From NCBI RefSeq assembly GCF_003410055.1, contig NZ_QUZK01000032.1, positions 1 to 47,807 of the forward strand: 47,807 bases of DNA, written 5' to 3'. This document shows positions 23,159 through 31,685 of this stretch, piece after piece. The stretch's first letter is position 1, and every line of letters begins with the position of its first letter. Origin of the DNA: Wenzhouxiangella sediminis (lineage in GTDB: Bacteria > Pseudomonadota > Gammaproteobacteria > Xanthomonadales > Wenzhouxiangellaceae). The position numbers and the translations under genes are program-made. A model generated the notes under the pieces. That model worked only from the letters and a program-made list of their open reading frames with translations, did not search any database and was not told where the DNA came from.

Positions 23159-24958
23159 ATGCTGAATATTCGCGTGTTGTTGCCGCTGGCGCTATTGATC
23201 CTGGCATTCCCGGCCCGCTCGGAATCGCCCGGCTGTGGTGAACTCGTCGATCTCGCCGCGGAAGTTCGCGCCATGCGCGACCACGATCCCGCCTCGGGCG
23301 TGGATCGGGGGCGGGAGTTTCTGGCGCAGGCCGGAGAGGATTGCCCGACCGGGGAAATGCTGCTGCACTCGGCTATCGCTTCCAATCTTCACATCCTCGG
23401 ACGGAGTGAAGCCGCCGTCGAGGCTGTGGATGCGGCGCTCAGCCTGATCGGCGAGACCGACGATCCGGTCCAGTCGGCCGCAGTGCGGCGCACCGCCGGC
23501 GTGATCTACTGGGAGGTCGGTGCCCACGACCGCGCCCTCGAGCAGTACCTCGCGGCCCTGGAAGCCAGTCGTGCGGCCGGAGACGTGGCCGGCGCGGCCC
23601 GGGCGGCGGGCAATATCGGCAACCTGCACAATTCGATGGGTAACTGGGAAGAGGCGCGCGATTATCACCGCCAGGCTCTGAGCGGATTCGAGGAAATCGG
23701 CTGGCAGGAGGGCGTGGCAGGGACCCTCGTCAACCTTGGCGCCCTGTCGGCCCGGATCGCCGAGACCCTGGAACAGGCCGGCGAAACGAGCGAGGCAAAT
23801 GCGGAGCACGAGGCCAACCTGGAATACAACCGCCGCGCCCTGGACATTTTCGAGGAGATCGGGAACCCGCGCGGCATCGCCTATGCAGCCGACAACATCG
23901 CTCGCGCCCTGATTCATCTCGGGCGCGTCGAGCAAGCGCTGGAATTCCAGCGCCGGTCGCTCGAGCTGCGGCGCGAGGTGGGCGACACCAGCGGGATCGT
24001 CAACTCCCTGCTGACCGGGGCCGAGGCCATGCTCGGTCTCGACCGACCCGGATCGGCGCTCGAGATGCTCGATGAGGCTGAATCGATCGTGCCCGAAAAC
24101 AACCGGGGCTTGCTCGTCGAGGTTCTGGGGCTTCGAACCGACGCGCACGAACGCATGGGCGACTTCGAATCCGCCTTTCGCGTCCAGCGGCGGCTGATCT
24201 CGCTCAACGACGCCCAGGCGGCCGAAGACCTCGCCGCGCGTGTGGAGCAGCTCCAGCAGACTTTCCGCGCGGAGCAACTCGAGCAGGAACTCGCGCTGCA
24301 GCGCGCCCGCGCCGAGGTGTCCGAGCAGCGCGCCAGGCGCCAGCAACTGATCAGCACGGCTTCGATCGTTTCCGTGCTCCTGCTGCTGTTGGTGTTGGGC
24401 TTGCTCTACAGCCGCTACCGGCTGGGTCGGCGGGTTTCCCACACGCTTGACCGCGCGGCGCGGACCGACCCGCTGACCGGCCTTTCCAACCGGCGCGACA
24501 TGACCGAGCATGTCGATCGCGCCATCCTTCGGCGCAACGAGGACAACGAGCCCGCTTCGCTGATCATGGCCGATATCGACAGTTTCAAGCGAATCAACGA
24601 CACCCTGGGCCATCAGGTCGGAGACCAGGTGCTCGTTCATGTGGCCGAGTTGATCGGAAAGCAGGTTCGCGGCGTCGACGTGACGGCGCGCTGGGGCGGT
24701 GAGGAATTCCTGATCCTCCTGCCCGGCACCCGCGAGGACGGCGCGCGCTGCGTTTCCGAGAACCTCCGCCGCGTGATCGGCGAGTCACCGCCGCAGATCA
24801 ACGGGCGGTCGCTCTCGCTGACGCTGACCTTCGGCGTGACCGAAATCGAGCCCGGCGCGAACTTCAACGACCTGGTCAAACGAGTCGACGATGCGATGTA
24901 CGCCGGCAAGGCGCGCGGCAAGAACCGCGTGGTTTCCGCAGGCGAGGTGGTTGCGTGA
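23159..24958 (+). CDS. TPR-repeat membrane protein with GGDEF (diguanylate cyclase) domain
   Basis: A 599-residue protein. A signal or first membrane helix ([14 protein letters not shown]) is followed by a long tetratricopeptide array. Repeats are visible as [53 protein letters not shown] and [23 protein letters not shown] coiled coil precedes one membrane helix at about 397-420. The cytoplasmic GGDEF domain has GGEEF at 513-517, plus [12 protein letters not shown] and [18 protein letters not shown]. The topology suggests periplasmic TPRs controlling cytoplasmic c-di-GMP synthesis. The ATG at 23159 follows a promoter directly. Its stop overlaps the queC start by 4 bases. Confidence 0.92.
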   Translation: MLNIRVLLPLALLILAFPARSESPGCGELVDLAAEVRAMRDHDPASGVDRGREFLAQAGEDCPTGEMLLHSAIASNLHILGRSEAAVEAVDAALSLIGETDDPVQSAAVRRTAGVIYWEVGAHDRALEQYLAALEASRAAGDVAGAARAAGNIGNLHNSMGNWEEARDYHRQALSGFEEIGWQEGVAGTLVNLGALSARIAETLEQAGETSEANAEHEANLEYNRRALDIFEEIGNPRGIAYAADNIARALIHLGRVEQALEFQRRSLELRREVGDTSGIVNSLLTGAEAMLGLDRPGSALEMLDEAESIVPENNRGLLVEVLGLRTDAHERMGDFESAFRVQRRLISLNDAQAAEDLAARVEQLQQTFRAEQLEQELALQRARAEVSEQRARRQQLISTASIVSVLLLLLVLGLLYSRYRLGRRVSHTLDRAARTDPLTGLSNRRDMTEHVDRAILRRNEDNEPASLIMADIDSFKRINDTLGHQVGDQVLVHVAELIGKQVRGVDVTARWGGEEFLILLPGTREDGARCVSENLRRVIGESPPQINGRSLSLTLTFGVTEIEPGANFNDLVKRVDDAMYAGKARGKNRVVSAGEVVA

Positions 24959-25641
24959 GCGAGTCGGTTCGCAAGGCCGTCGTGCTGGTCTCCGGGGGGC
25001 TGGATTCGGCGACCGTCCTGGCCGAGGCGGTGGCAGCCGGCTACGAGTGCCACACCCTTGCCGTGGACTACGGCCAGCGCCACCGCGCCGAGCTGGCCGC
25101 CGCGAGGCGCGTCAGCGAAGGCTTGGGCGCCGCTTCGCACCGGGTCGTCGGGGTGGACCTCCGGGCGATCGGGGGATCGGCCCTGACCGACGACATCGAC
25201 GTGCCCGAGGAAGAGACTCCCGGCATTCCCGCCACCTATGTGCCCGCCCGCAACACCCTCATGCTTTCCCTGGCCCTCGGGCATGCCGAGGTGCTGGGTT
25301 CGCTGGATCTGTTCGTCGGCGTCAACGCGGTGGACTATTCCGGCTATCCCGATTGTCGGCCGCAGTTCGTCGTGGCGTTCGAGGCGCTGTGCCAGGTGGC
25401 CACGAAAGTCGGCGTCGAAGGCGGGCGCTTTCGGGTGCACGCGCCGCTGATCAGCCTGTCGAAGGCCGATATCGTGCGTCGTGGCACGGCACTGGGTGTG
25501 GATTATTCACGGACCGTTTCCTGCTACCAGGCGGATGAGGACGGGCGGGCTTGCGGGCGGTGCGACTCCTGCCGGTTGCGGCGCGCCGGTTTCGAAGCCG
25601 CCGGCCTCGCCGATCCCACCCGCTATGCACCTGATGCCTGA
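24955..25641 (+). CDS. queC: 7-cyano-7-deazaguanine synthase QueC
   Basis: A 228-residue QueC. It converts 7-carboxy-7-deazaguanine to preQ0 with ammonia and ATP, a step of queuosine tRNA modification. The PP-loop SGGLDS is at 13-18, [13 protein letters not shown] is conserved, and four zinc-binding cysteines lie at 190, 200, 203 and 206 (CGRCDSC). The start is GTG, overlapping the TGA of the GGDEF gene (GTGA). In many Gammaproteobacteria queC sits with queE and the tol-pal genes; here it is coupled to a diguanylate cyclase. Confidence 0.96.
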   Translation: MSESVRKAVVLVSGGLDSATVLAEAVAAGYECHTLAVDYGQRHRAELAAARRVSEGLGAASHRVVGVDLRAIGGSALTDDIDVPEEETPGIPATYVPARNTLMLSLALGHAEVLGSLDLFVGVNAVDYSGYPDCRPQFVVAFEALCQVATKVGVEGGRFRVHAPLISLSKADIVRRGTALGVDYSRTVSCYQADEDGRACGRCDSCRLRRAGFEAAGLADPTRYAPDA

Positions 25642-25714
25642 ATCATTCCCGTTGCCCGGTGCTGCCTGATCAGTAACATGAAGGTTTGACGTCGCTGCAA
25701 TAGGGGTCGTGCCA

Positions 25715-28099
25715 ATGAGCGAGCGAACGCCTGCGGAAGACGATCGAACCATCGTCGATGGGCAGGGGGATGAGGGGCTGCGGGCCGATGACGTGCCGTC
25801 CCGGATCGGTCCATATCGACTGATCCGGGAATTGGGGCGCGGCGGCATGGGAGCGGTCTACCTGGCAGAACAGCTCGAGCCGGTGCAGCGCGAAGTGGCC
25901 CTCAAGCTCATCGGAGAGCGCCGGGCGGGCGGCTCCGCCGGTGCCATGTTCGAAGTCGAGCGGCAGATGCTCGCGCGCATGCATCATCCCGCCATTGCGC
26001 AGGTCTTTGACGCCGGCACCACGCCCGGCGGGCGTCCGTGGTTCGCGATGGAGTGGGTTCGTGGCGAGCCGATCATCGATCACGTCGAGCGTCACGGTCT
26101 TGGCGCACGAGAGCGGATCGAGCTTTTCGTGCGGGTCTGTGCCGGCATCCAGCATGCCCATCAGCAGGGCGTGATCCATCGCGACATCAAGCCGGCCAAT
26201 GTCCTCGTCGACCGCGTCGATGGCGTGTCCATGCCCAAGATCATCGATTTCGGGGTCGCCGCCGGCATCGTGGAGCACGACGGGCGTACGCGGTCGGATA
26301 CCACCGACCGGGCCGGCACGCGCGGCTACATGAGCCCCGAACTCCTGGCCGGTCCGGCCGCAGAGGTCGACACGCGGACCGACGTCTACTCGCTGGGGGT
26401 ACTGCTTTTCGAGTTGCTCACCGAACGCCGACCGCCGCCGGCTAGCGACACCATGGCGCTGGAGAGCATTCGCAGGATGCTGGTCGGATCGGCCTCCGGT
26501 GGCAGCGAGCTCGATGACCGGACGCTGCGTTCTGGCGAGGACGCGCGACACCTGCCGAGGGAGTTGCGCTGGATCCTGGCCCGCGCGCTTGCGCCCGAGC
26601 GCAACGAGCGCTACGACTCGGCGGCCGCCCTGGCCGCCGATTTGCGGCGTTACCTGGCCAACGAAGTGGTCGAGGCCGTGCCGGCCAGCCGTGCCTACCG
26701 CTTTCGGAAGTTCCTGGCGCGCAACGCGCTGGCGGTCGGCGCGAGCGCGACGGTGTCGCTGGCGCTCGTCATCGGGCTGGTGGTTGCCGTCTACGGCCTG
26801 CTCGAGGCGCGCGCTCAGGCCGACCGGGCCGAGCAGATCGCTTCGTTCACGACGCGGATGCTCTCTTCCATCGACCCCCGGATTGCCGACGGCGCCGAGA
26901 CGCCGGTGCTGGATCGCGTGTTGTCGGATGCGGCCGAGCGCGTACGTGACGAGCTGGCCGGGCAGCCCGGTATTCGGGCCGAAATCGAGCTGACCATCGG
27001 ACAGGTGTATGCCTCGATTGGCCAGCACGAGCGTTCGAGGAAGCATCTGGAGAGCGTGCTCGATTTGCTGGCCGGGGATCGCTCGAGCCGGAACTTTCTC
27101 GAAGCCGGGGCCGAGCTGAGCCTGATCGATATCCAGCAGTCGAAGATCGCGGCGGCCGAGCGGCGTGTCGAAGAACTGCTGGAGATTGCCGAGCGACATC
27201 GTCCCGAAACCAGGGAGGCCTGGCTGGACCTGTTGTCCATCCGGGGCAACATCCGCTACGAGCAGGCGCGCTACGACGACGCGCTCGCCATTTACCGGCG
27301 CATTCTCGGTGAGATCGGTCCCCGTCCGGCCGACCCCACCCGATCGATTCGAATCGGTGTGATGCGCCAGATGGGGCAGGCGTACTCCGAGATGCACGAT
27401 CTCGAGCGGGCCGGCGAATGGTTCCAGGCCGCCATCGACGCGGCTCGGGAATGGAACGATCCCACGGCGCGAACGATCCAGGCCGACTTGCTCAACGATC
27501 GCGGCGTGGTGTTGCTGCGCCAGGAGCGCTACGCCGAAGCCGAGTCGGTGCTGCGCGAGGGGCTGCGGGAAGCCGAGCGCCTCTATGCACCCGATCATCC
27601 CAACGTCATCGTGCAGTACGGCAACCTGGCCGGCGCCATTCGGCAGCAGGGCGGCAGCGAGAAGCTGGAGGCCTCCCTGCCGATCTACGAGAAGGCCCGC
27701 CGCCTTGCGATCGAGCGTTACGGCCCGGATCATCCGCAGTCGGTGGCCTTCACCTATAACCTCGGCAATGCCTACCGGGAGTTGGGGCGCGTCGATCGGG
27801 CGCTGGCCATGCATCGGGAAGCGCTGCAACGTCGCGAAGCGCTTCCCGAAAACCACATGTTCCAGGGGCTTGTGCACCTCGGCCTCGGACAGAGCGAGCT
27901 GGCCGGCGGCAACCCGGAGGTCGCGCGCGATCACCTCCAGGCTGCGGTCGACCGCCTGGGCGAACTCGTTGGTAAAGACTTCCTGCGGAGGATCCAGGCC
28001 ATGGAGGCATTGGCGGACGCCCACGAGAAGCTCGGCGAGACCGAGCGTGCAGCGGCGCTTCGCCAGCAGGCGGCGGCCCTGAAAAAGGGGAGCGACTGA
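25715..28099 (+). CDS. Ser/Thr protein kinase with membrane helix and TPR domain
   Basis: A 794-residue Hanks-type kinase. The glycine loop is GRGGMGAVY (41-49), catalytic Lys64 lies in VALKLI, the HRDIKPAN loop has Asp157, and DFG begins at Asp179. A kinase C-lobe is followed by one membrane helix at about 338-358 (VGASATVSLALVIGLVVAVYGL). The C-terminal half holds TPR repeats, such as GQVYASIGQHERSRKHLESVL, RYDDALAIYRRIL and RYAEAESVLREGLREAERLYAPDHP. Topology suggests a cytoplasmic kinase with periplasmic TPR sensors. The ATG at 25715 has a TAGGGG Shine-Dalgarno 7 bases upstream; a GTG 6 bases earlier is too close to it. It shares its architecture with the kinase at 40698. Confidence 0.93.
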   Translation: MSERTPAEDDRTIVDGQGDEGLRADDVPSRIGPYRLIRELGRGGMGAVYLAEQLEPVQREVALKLIGERRAGGSAGAMFEVERQMLARMHHPAIAQVFDAGTTPGGRPWFAMEWVRGEPIIDHVERHGLGARERIELFVRVCAGIQHAHQQGVIHRDIKPANVLVDRVDGVSMPKIIDFGVAAGIVEHDGRTRSDTTDRAGTRGYMSPELLAGPAAEVDTRTDVYSLGVLLFELLTERRPPPASDTMALESIRRMLVGSASGGSELDDRTLRSGEDARHLPRELRWILARALAPERNERYDSAAALAADLRRYLANEVVEAVPASRAYRFRKFLARNALAVGASATVSLALVIGLVVAVYGLLEARAQADRAEQIASFTTRMLSSIDPRIADGAETPVLDRVLSDAAERVRDELAGQPGIRAEIELTIGQVYASIGQHERSRKHLESVLDLLAGDRSSRNFLEAGAELSLIDIQQSKIAAAERRVEELLEIAERHRPETREAWLDLLSIRGNIRYEQARYDDALAIYRRILGEIGPRPADPTRSIRIGVMRQMGQAYSEMHDLERAGEWFQAAIDAAREWNDPTARTIQADLLNDRGVVLLRQERYAEAESVLREGLREAERLYAPDHPNVIVQYGNLAGAIRQQGGSEKLEASLPIYEKARRLAIERYGPDHPQSVAFTYNLGNAYRELGRVDRALAMHREALQRREALPENHMFQGLVHLGLGQSELAGGNPEVARDHLQAAVDRLGELVGKDFLRRIQAMEALADAHEKLGETERAAALRQQAAALKKGSD

Positions 28100-28247
28100 A
28101 ACCTCGCCCGGAAACCGAGCGCCGGGCGGTCCGGGGCGGGGTGCGGCCGGTCGATCGTCCGAAAAGGCGGGCAAACGCCACAGCCATCGGGTAAGGTAAT
28201 CGTTCAGAATCCATCAAGACGAAGCACGGACCCGAAGCGCATACGGA

Positions 28248-30086
28248 ATGGACGGCGGCCTGAATCTCAGCGGCGACATGATACTGGTGCTGATGCTGCT
28301 GGGGCTGACTGTCACGCTTTTCGTCACCGAACTGGTCCGCCTCGACGTTGCAGCGATCTGCATCATGGTGTTGGTCGGATTGCTCGGCCTGATCCCCGGT
28401 GATCAACTCTTCTCGGGCTTTGCCTCCAACGCCGTCATCGCCATCATCGCCGTGATGATCCTCGGCGCCGGTCTCGATCGCACCGGTGTGATGAACGTGG
28501 TCTCATCCTTCATCGTCAAGATGGGCGGGCCCTCCGAGTCGCGGATTCGATCGATGCTCTCGGCCACCGTCGGGGTCACCTCCAGCTTCATGCAGAACGT
28601 CGGAGCGACGGCGTTGTTCATGCCCGTGGTCAGCCGCATTTCGGCGCGGCTGGACATGCCGCTGTCGCGCCTGCTCATGCCGATGGGGTTCTGCGCCATC
28701 GTGGGCGGCACGCTGACCATGGTCGGTTCCTCGCCGCTGATCCTTCTCAACGATCTGATCGATACGTCCAACCGGTCGCTTCCGCCCGGCGCCGAGGCCA
28801 TGCAGCCGTTCCAGTTGTTCGACGTCACGCTGGTGGGCCTGGGGCTGCTGGCGAGCACGCTGATCTACTTCCTGGTCGCAGGGCCCGCCTTGCTGCCGAA
28901 GACCGAGGAGAAGAAGCCGGCTTCTCCCGGACGCACCAAGAGTTACTTCAAGGAGGTCTACGGCATCGAGGGCGACATCTACGAGATGCTCGTGACCGTC
29001 GATTCTCCGCTGGTGGGCATGCGCATTGCCGAGGCCGAGAATCTCGATGGGGCGCCTTTGATGCTGGCCATCCAGAACACCGACCAGCCTCGCCTGGCCC
29101 CGCCGGCCGGGGAGATGATCTGGGTGGGCACGGTGTTGGGCGTGATGGGAACGCGCGAACAAGTCGGCGAGTTCGCCCTGGCGAACAATCTGCGGCTCCA
29201 GCCGCGGCTGAGAACGTTCGGCAGCCTGTTCAATCCGACCCGCGCCGGTATTTCCGAGGTGGTCATACCGCCGGGTTCTCGCCTGATCGGCCAGACCATC
29301 GGTGAGGCCCGCCTGCGCTCTCGTTTCGGCATCTCGGTGCTGGCCATCAATCGCCGCAACGAAATCATCACCCACGACCTGCGCGAGGAAGTGCTGCAGG
29401 TCGGCGACTGTCTGGTCAGCCACTCGACCTGGCGGGACCTGGCCAACCTCGCCCGCGACAAGGACTTCATCGTCGCCACGGATATCCCCAAGGAAGAACA
29501 GCGGCCGCAGAAAGTCGTGCATGCGGTCAGCTTTTTCGGCCTGAGCCTGTTCCTGATCCTGTTCACGGACTTCGAGTTGTCGGTGGCCCTGATGGCGGGC
29601 GCCATCGGGATGGTTCTGACCGGTGTGCTGAGTATGGACGAGGCGTATCAGGCGGTCAGCTGGAAAACCGTCTTTCTCATGGCCGGTCTGATTCCGCTCG
29701 GTGTGGCCATGGAGGTGACCGGCACCGCGGCCTGGCTGGCGCAGCAGGTGCTCGGACTGCTCGGCGATGTGCCGCAGCTGGTCGTGCAGCTGGTGCTGGC
29801 GACGATGGCCACGCTATTCACCCTGGTGATGTCCAATGTCGGCGCCACCGTGCTGCTGGTGCCGATCGCCATCAATATCGCCCTGGCCACCGGCGGCAAC
29901 CCGGCCGTCTATGCGCTGCTGATCGCGCTGGCCACATCCAACGCTTTCATCCTGCCCACACATCCGGTCAATGCACTCATCATGGGGCCGGGGGGCTACA
30001 AGGTGAAGGACTTCGTTCGCGTTGGCGGCATCATGAGCGTCATCTACATGACGGTCATGCTGTTCGGCCTCAATCTCGTTTTCTGA
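28248..30086 (+). CDS. SLC13-family permease with two TrkA-C (RCK-C) domains
   Basis: A 612-residue membrane transporter. N-terminal helices include ILVLMLLGLTVTLFVTELV and the conserved GVTSSFMQNVGATALFMPV and GGTLTMVGSSPLILLNDL motifs. Two cytoplasmic TrkA-C-like modules lie at about residues 235-300 (VDSPLVGMRIAEAENL) and 325-390 (VIPPGSRLIGQTIGEARLRSRFGISVLAI). A second membrane half has MSNVGATVLLVPIAINIALA and LPTHPVNALIMGPGGY. Relatives carry dicarboxylates, sulfate or other anions with Na+, and the RCK-C modules imply ligand gating. The substrate is not predictable. It ends 7 bases before a convergent binding-protein gene. Confidence 0.9.
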   Translation: MDGGLNLSGDMILVLMLLGLTVTLFVTELVRLDVAAICIMVLVGLLGLIPGDQLFSGFASNAVIAIIAVMILGAGLDRTGVMNVVSSFIVKMGGPSESRIRSMLSATVGVTSSFMQNVGATALFMPVVSRISARLDMPLSRLLMPMGFCAIVGGTLTMVGSSPLILLNDLIDTSNRSLPPGAEAMQPFQLFDVTLVGLGLLASTLIYFLVAGPALLPKTEEKKPASPGRTKSYFKEVYGIEGDIYEMLVTVDSPLVGMRIAEAENLDGAPLMLAIQNTDQPRLAPPAGEMIWVGTVLGVMGTREQVGEFALANNLRLQPRLRTFGSLFNPTRAGISEVVIPPGSRLIGQTIGEARLRSRFGISVLAINRRNEIITHDLREEVLQVGDCLVSHSTWRDLANLARDKDFIVATDIPKEEQRPQKVVHAVSFFGLSLFLILFTDFELSVALMAGAIGMVLTGVLSMDEAYQAVSWKTVFLMAGLIPLGVAMEVTGTAAWLAQQVLGLLGDVPQLVVQLVLATMATLFTLVMSNVGATVLLVPIAINIALATGGNPAVYALLIALATSNAFILPTHPVNALIMGPGGYKVKDFVRVGGIMSVIYMTVMLFGLNLVF

Positions 30087-30093
30087 AGCACGC

Positions 30094-30951
30094 TCAGTCG
30101 GTCTGCCGGTAACGGTCCAGAATGCGCTGGTGCTCGCCGTTCTCACGCAGTTCCGACAACGCGCGGTCGAAGCGCTCGATCGTTGCCATGTCCACGCCGG
30201 ACTGGCTGAACATCAGGTGGACATCGCCGCTGTACACGTCGAGAGGCAGGGCTTCGAAAGTCACGCCCCAGTCCCGCCGGTGGTCGATGCTGGCGGCCAC
30301 GAAGGGATCCTCCAGGAATCCGTCGATGCGGAAGTCCATCAGATTGAGGAAATTGAGCTCGCCGACCGGAACCTCCACAAGCTGGTCTGCCCAGCCGGGA
30401 TCATCGAGTACCCGCTCGACTGCCTCGCCGTAGATGTAGCCGCGCGTGAGTCCGAGCCGGAAATCGTTCTCCAGCAGTTCCGTGAGCGACATCCCGGACC
30501 ATTTCTCCGCTTCGTCGGCGCGGACGTGGATTCTGAACGACTCCCGGCGGTAGGGTTGGGAGAAGTGGGCGAAGGCCTCGCGCTCGGGTGTGCGGGTTGC
30601 GCCGGGCAACAGGTCTAGGTCGCCGGACCGCACCAGTTGGAGCATGCTGGCCCAGCTGCCCTGCTCCCATTCCAGCTCGCAGCCGGCCCGCTCGGCCATG
30701 GCGCCGATCAGGTCGACGTCGAGGCCCTGCACGCGGTCGCCCACGGGCTGGTAGTGGTAGGGTTCCCAGGGATCCCAGCCGACCGTCAGCCGGCACGGCT
30801 CCGGGGCCGCTTCGGCCTGGGTGCTCTGCTCGGTCTCGGCGGTCGCTTGCTGCCGGGTCGTCTCCGTCCCGGATTCGGCGGCGGGGGGCTCGGGGCTCTG
30901 GCAAGCGGCCAACAGCAGCGCCAGGGCCATGATGAGGGGTGCTCTGTACAT
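30094..30951 (-). CDS. Periplasmic solute-binding lipoprotein (family 3-like)
   Basis: A 285-residue extracellular solute-binding protein of the amino-acid/SBP_bac_3 type. The signal ends in the lipobox LLLAACQS, followed by a low-complexity linker (SGTETTRQQATAETEQ). The binding fold shows VGWDPWEPYHYQPVGDRVQGLDVDLIGAMAERAGCELEWEQGSWASMLQLVRSG and LLPGATRTPEREAFAHFSQPYRRE. I chose the ATG at 30951; upstream in-frame codons encode an arginine-rich stretch. No ABC permease or ATPase adjoins it, so it may be an orphan sensor or partner of a remote transporter. Confidence 0.87.
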   Translation of the reverse strand: MYRAPLIMALALLLAACQSPEPPAAESGTETTRQQATAETEQSTQAEAAPEPCRLTVGWDPWEPYHYQPVGDRVQGLDVDLIGAMAERAGCELEWEQGSWASMLQLVRSGDLDLLPGATRTPEREAFAHFSQPYRRESFRIHVRADEAEKWSGMSLTELLENDFRLGLTRGYIYGEAVERVLDDPGWADQLVEVPVGELNFLNLMDFRIDGFLEDPFVAASIDHRRDWGVTFEALPLDVYSGDVHLMFSQSGVDMATIERFDRALSELRENGEHQRILDRYRQTD

Positions 30952-31022
30952 GGGCGGTCTCCGGCAGTGACCTGAAATCACTGTAGCCGAATCGCCCCGG
31001 TGCGGCAATTCCGTGCCGTGGG

Positions 31023-31367
31023 TTATGCTGGGTCGGTTGCGAAAATGCGTCCTTCGGATTCGCCGACGTCGATCTCTCGAAGGGCGGCGTTCTTGCAGGG
31101 GCCGGCGACGCAAACGCCGCTGTCCGGGTCGAAGACCGCGCCATGATGGGCGCAGACGAGCCGGTTTTCATCGTCGCTGAGGAAGCGGTCGGGCGCGAAG
31201 TTGAGCGGCCGGCCCTGGTGGGGGCAGAGGTTGAGCCAGGCGCGTGGACGTCCGCCGCGCCGGGTGACGATCAACCAGGCGGGCTGGGCGTCCAGTTCGA
31301 GCTGGAATTCTCGGTACTGGCCCTCGGCCAGTTCGTCGGCGGGGCACAGGAACACTGGTTCATTCAC
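31023..31367 (-). CDS. Small Rieske [2Fe-2S] domain protein
   Basis: A single-domain Rieske protein of about 114 residues. The ligands are Cys48-x-His50 (LNLCPHQGRPLNF) and Cys72-x-x-His75 (LVCAHHGAVFDPDSG), spaced as in ferredoxin components of oxygenases or nirD-like proteins. A CVAGPCKNAAL segment follows. Such small soluble Rieske proteins are electron carriers or oxygenase accessories, but no oxygenase is nearby. The start is uncertain: GTG at 31367 (MNEPVFLC) fits the domain, and a TTG at 31385 or so is possible. It is divergent from a small membrane protein, with about 15 bases between. Confidence 0.82.
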   Translation of the reverse strand: MNEPVFLCPADELAEGQYREFQLELDAQPAWLIVTRRGGRPRAWLNLCPHQGRPLNFAPDRFLSDDENRLVCAHHGAVFDPDSGVCVAGPCKNAALREIDVGESEGRIFATDPA

Positions 31368-31382
31368 GGGGTCAGACAGTAC

Positions 31383-31649
31383 ATGCAAGATCCATGGCAA
31401 AGATTCTATCAGCCGCCGGCGAGTCCGCTGGCGCGTTTCGGGCTGGTTCTCCTCGGAATCGGCGTTCTCGCCCTGAGCTTCCTTCTCGGCCTCGTTTTCC
31501 TGGCCGTGGCCGTCGGCATGGCCGTGATCGGCTTCATCGTGCTGACGGTTCGCCGCTGGCTTGGTCGCTCGGGCTCGGGCAAGCGCGACGACGGCCTGGT
31601 CGACGTGGAGTACCGCGTGGTGCACCGCGAACGCAACGACCGGGAGTGA
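31383..31649 (+). CDS. Small membrane protein, unknown function
   Basis: An 88-residue protein. It starts MQDPWQRFYQPPASPLARFG, then has a double hydrophobic segment (LVLLGIGVLALSFLLGLVFLAVAVGMAVIGFIVLTV) long enough for two short helices, and a basic cytoplasmic tail RRWLGRSGSGKRDD ending in EYRVVHRERNDRE. The N-terminal and tail features are common in small gammaproteobacterial inner-membrane proteins of unknown role. The open frame upstream of 31383 lies in the Rieske gene on the other strand, so I chose this ATG. It is convergent with the last antiporter gene. Confidence 0.65.
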   Translation: MQDPWQRFYQPPASPLARFGLVLLGIGVLALSFLLGLVFLAVAVGMAVIGFIVLTVRRWLGRSGSGKRDDGLVDVEYRVVHRERNDRE

Positions 31650-31660
31650 ACGCGCAATGG

Positions 31661-31676
31661 CGGGCCGATCGGCCCG
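31661..31676. terminator. Perfect 16-bp GC palindrome between convergent genes
   Basis: CGGGCCGATCGGCCCG, a perfect palindrome, lies between stop codons at 31649 (plus) and 31686 (minus). There is no T tract. Its core CCGATCGG also forms the centre of the palindrome at 45538-45553. Confidence 0.4.
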
Positions 31677-31685
31677 TCCCTTCCA

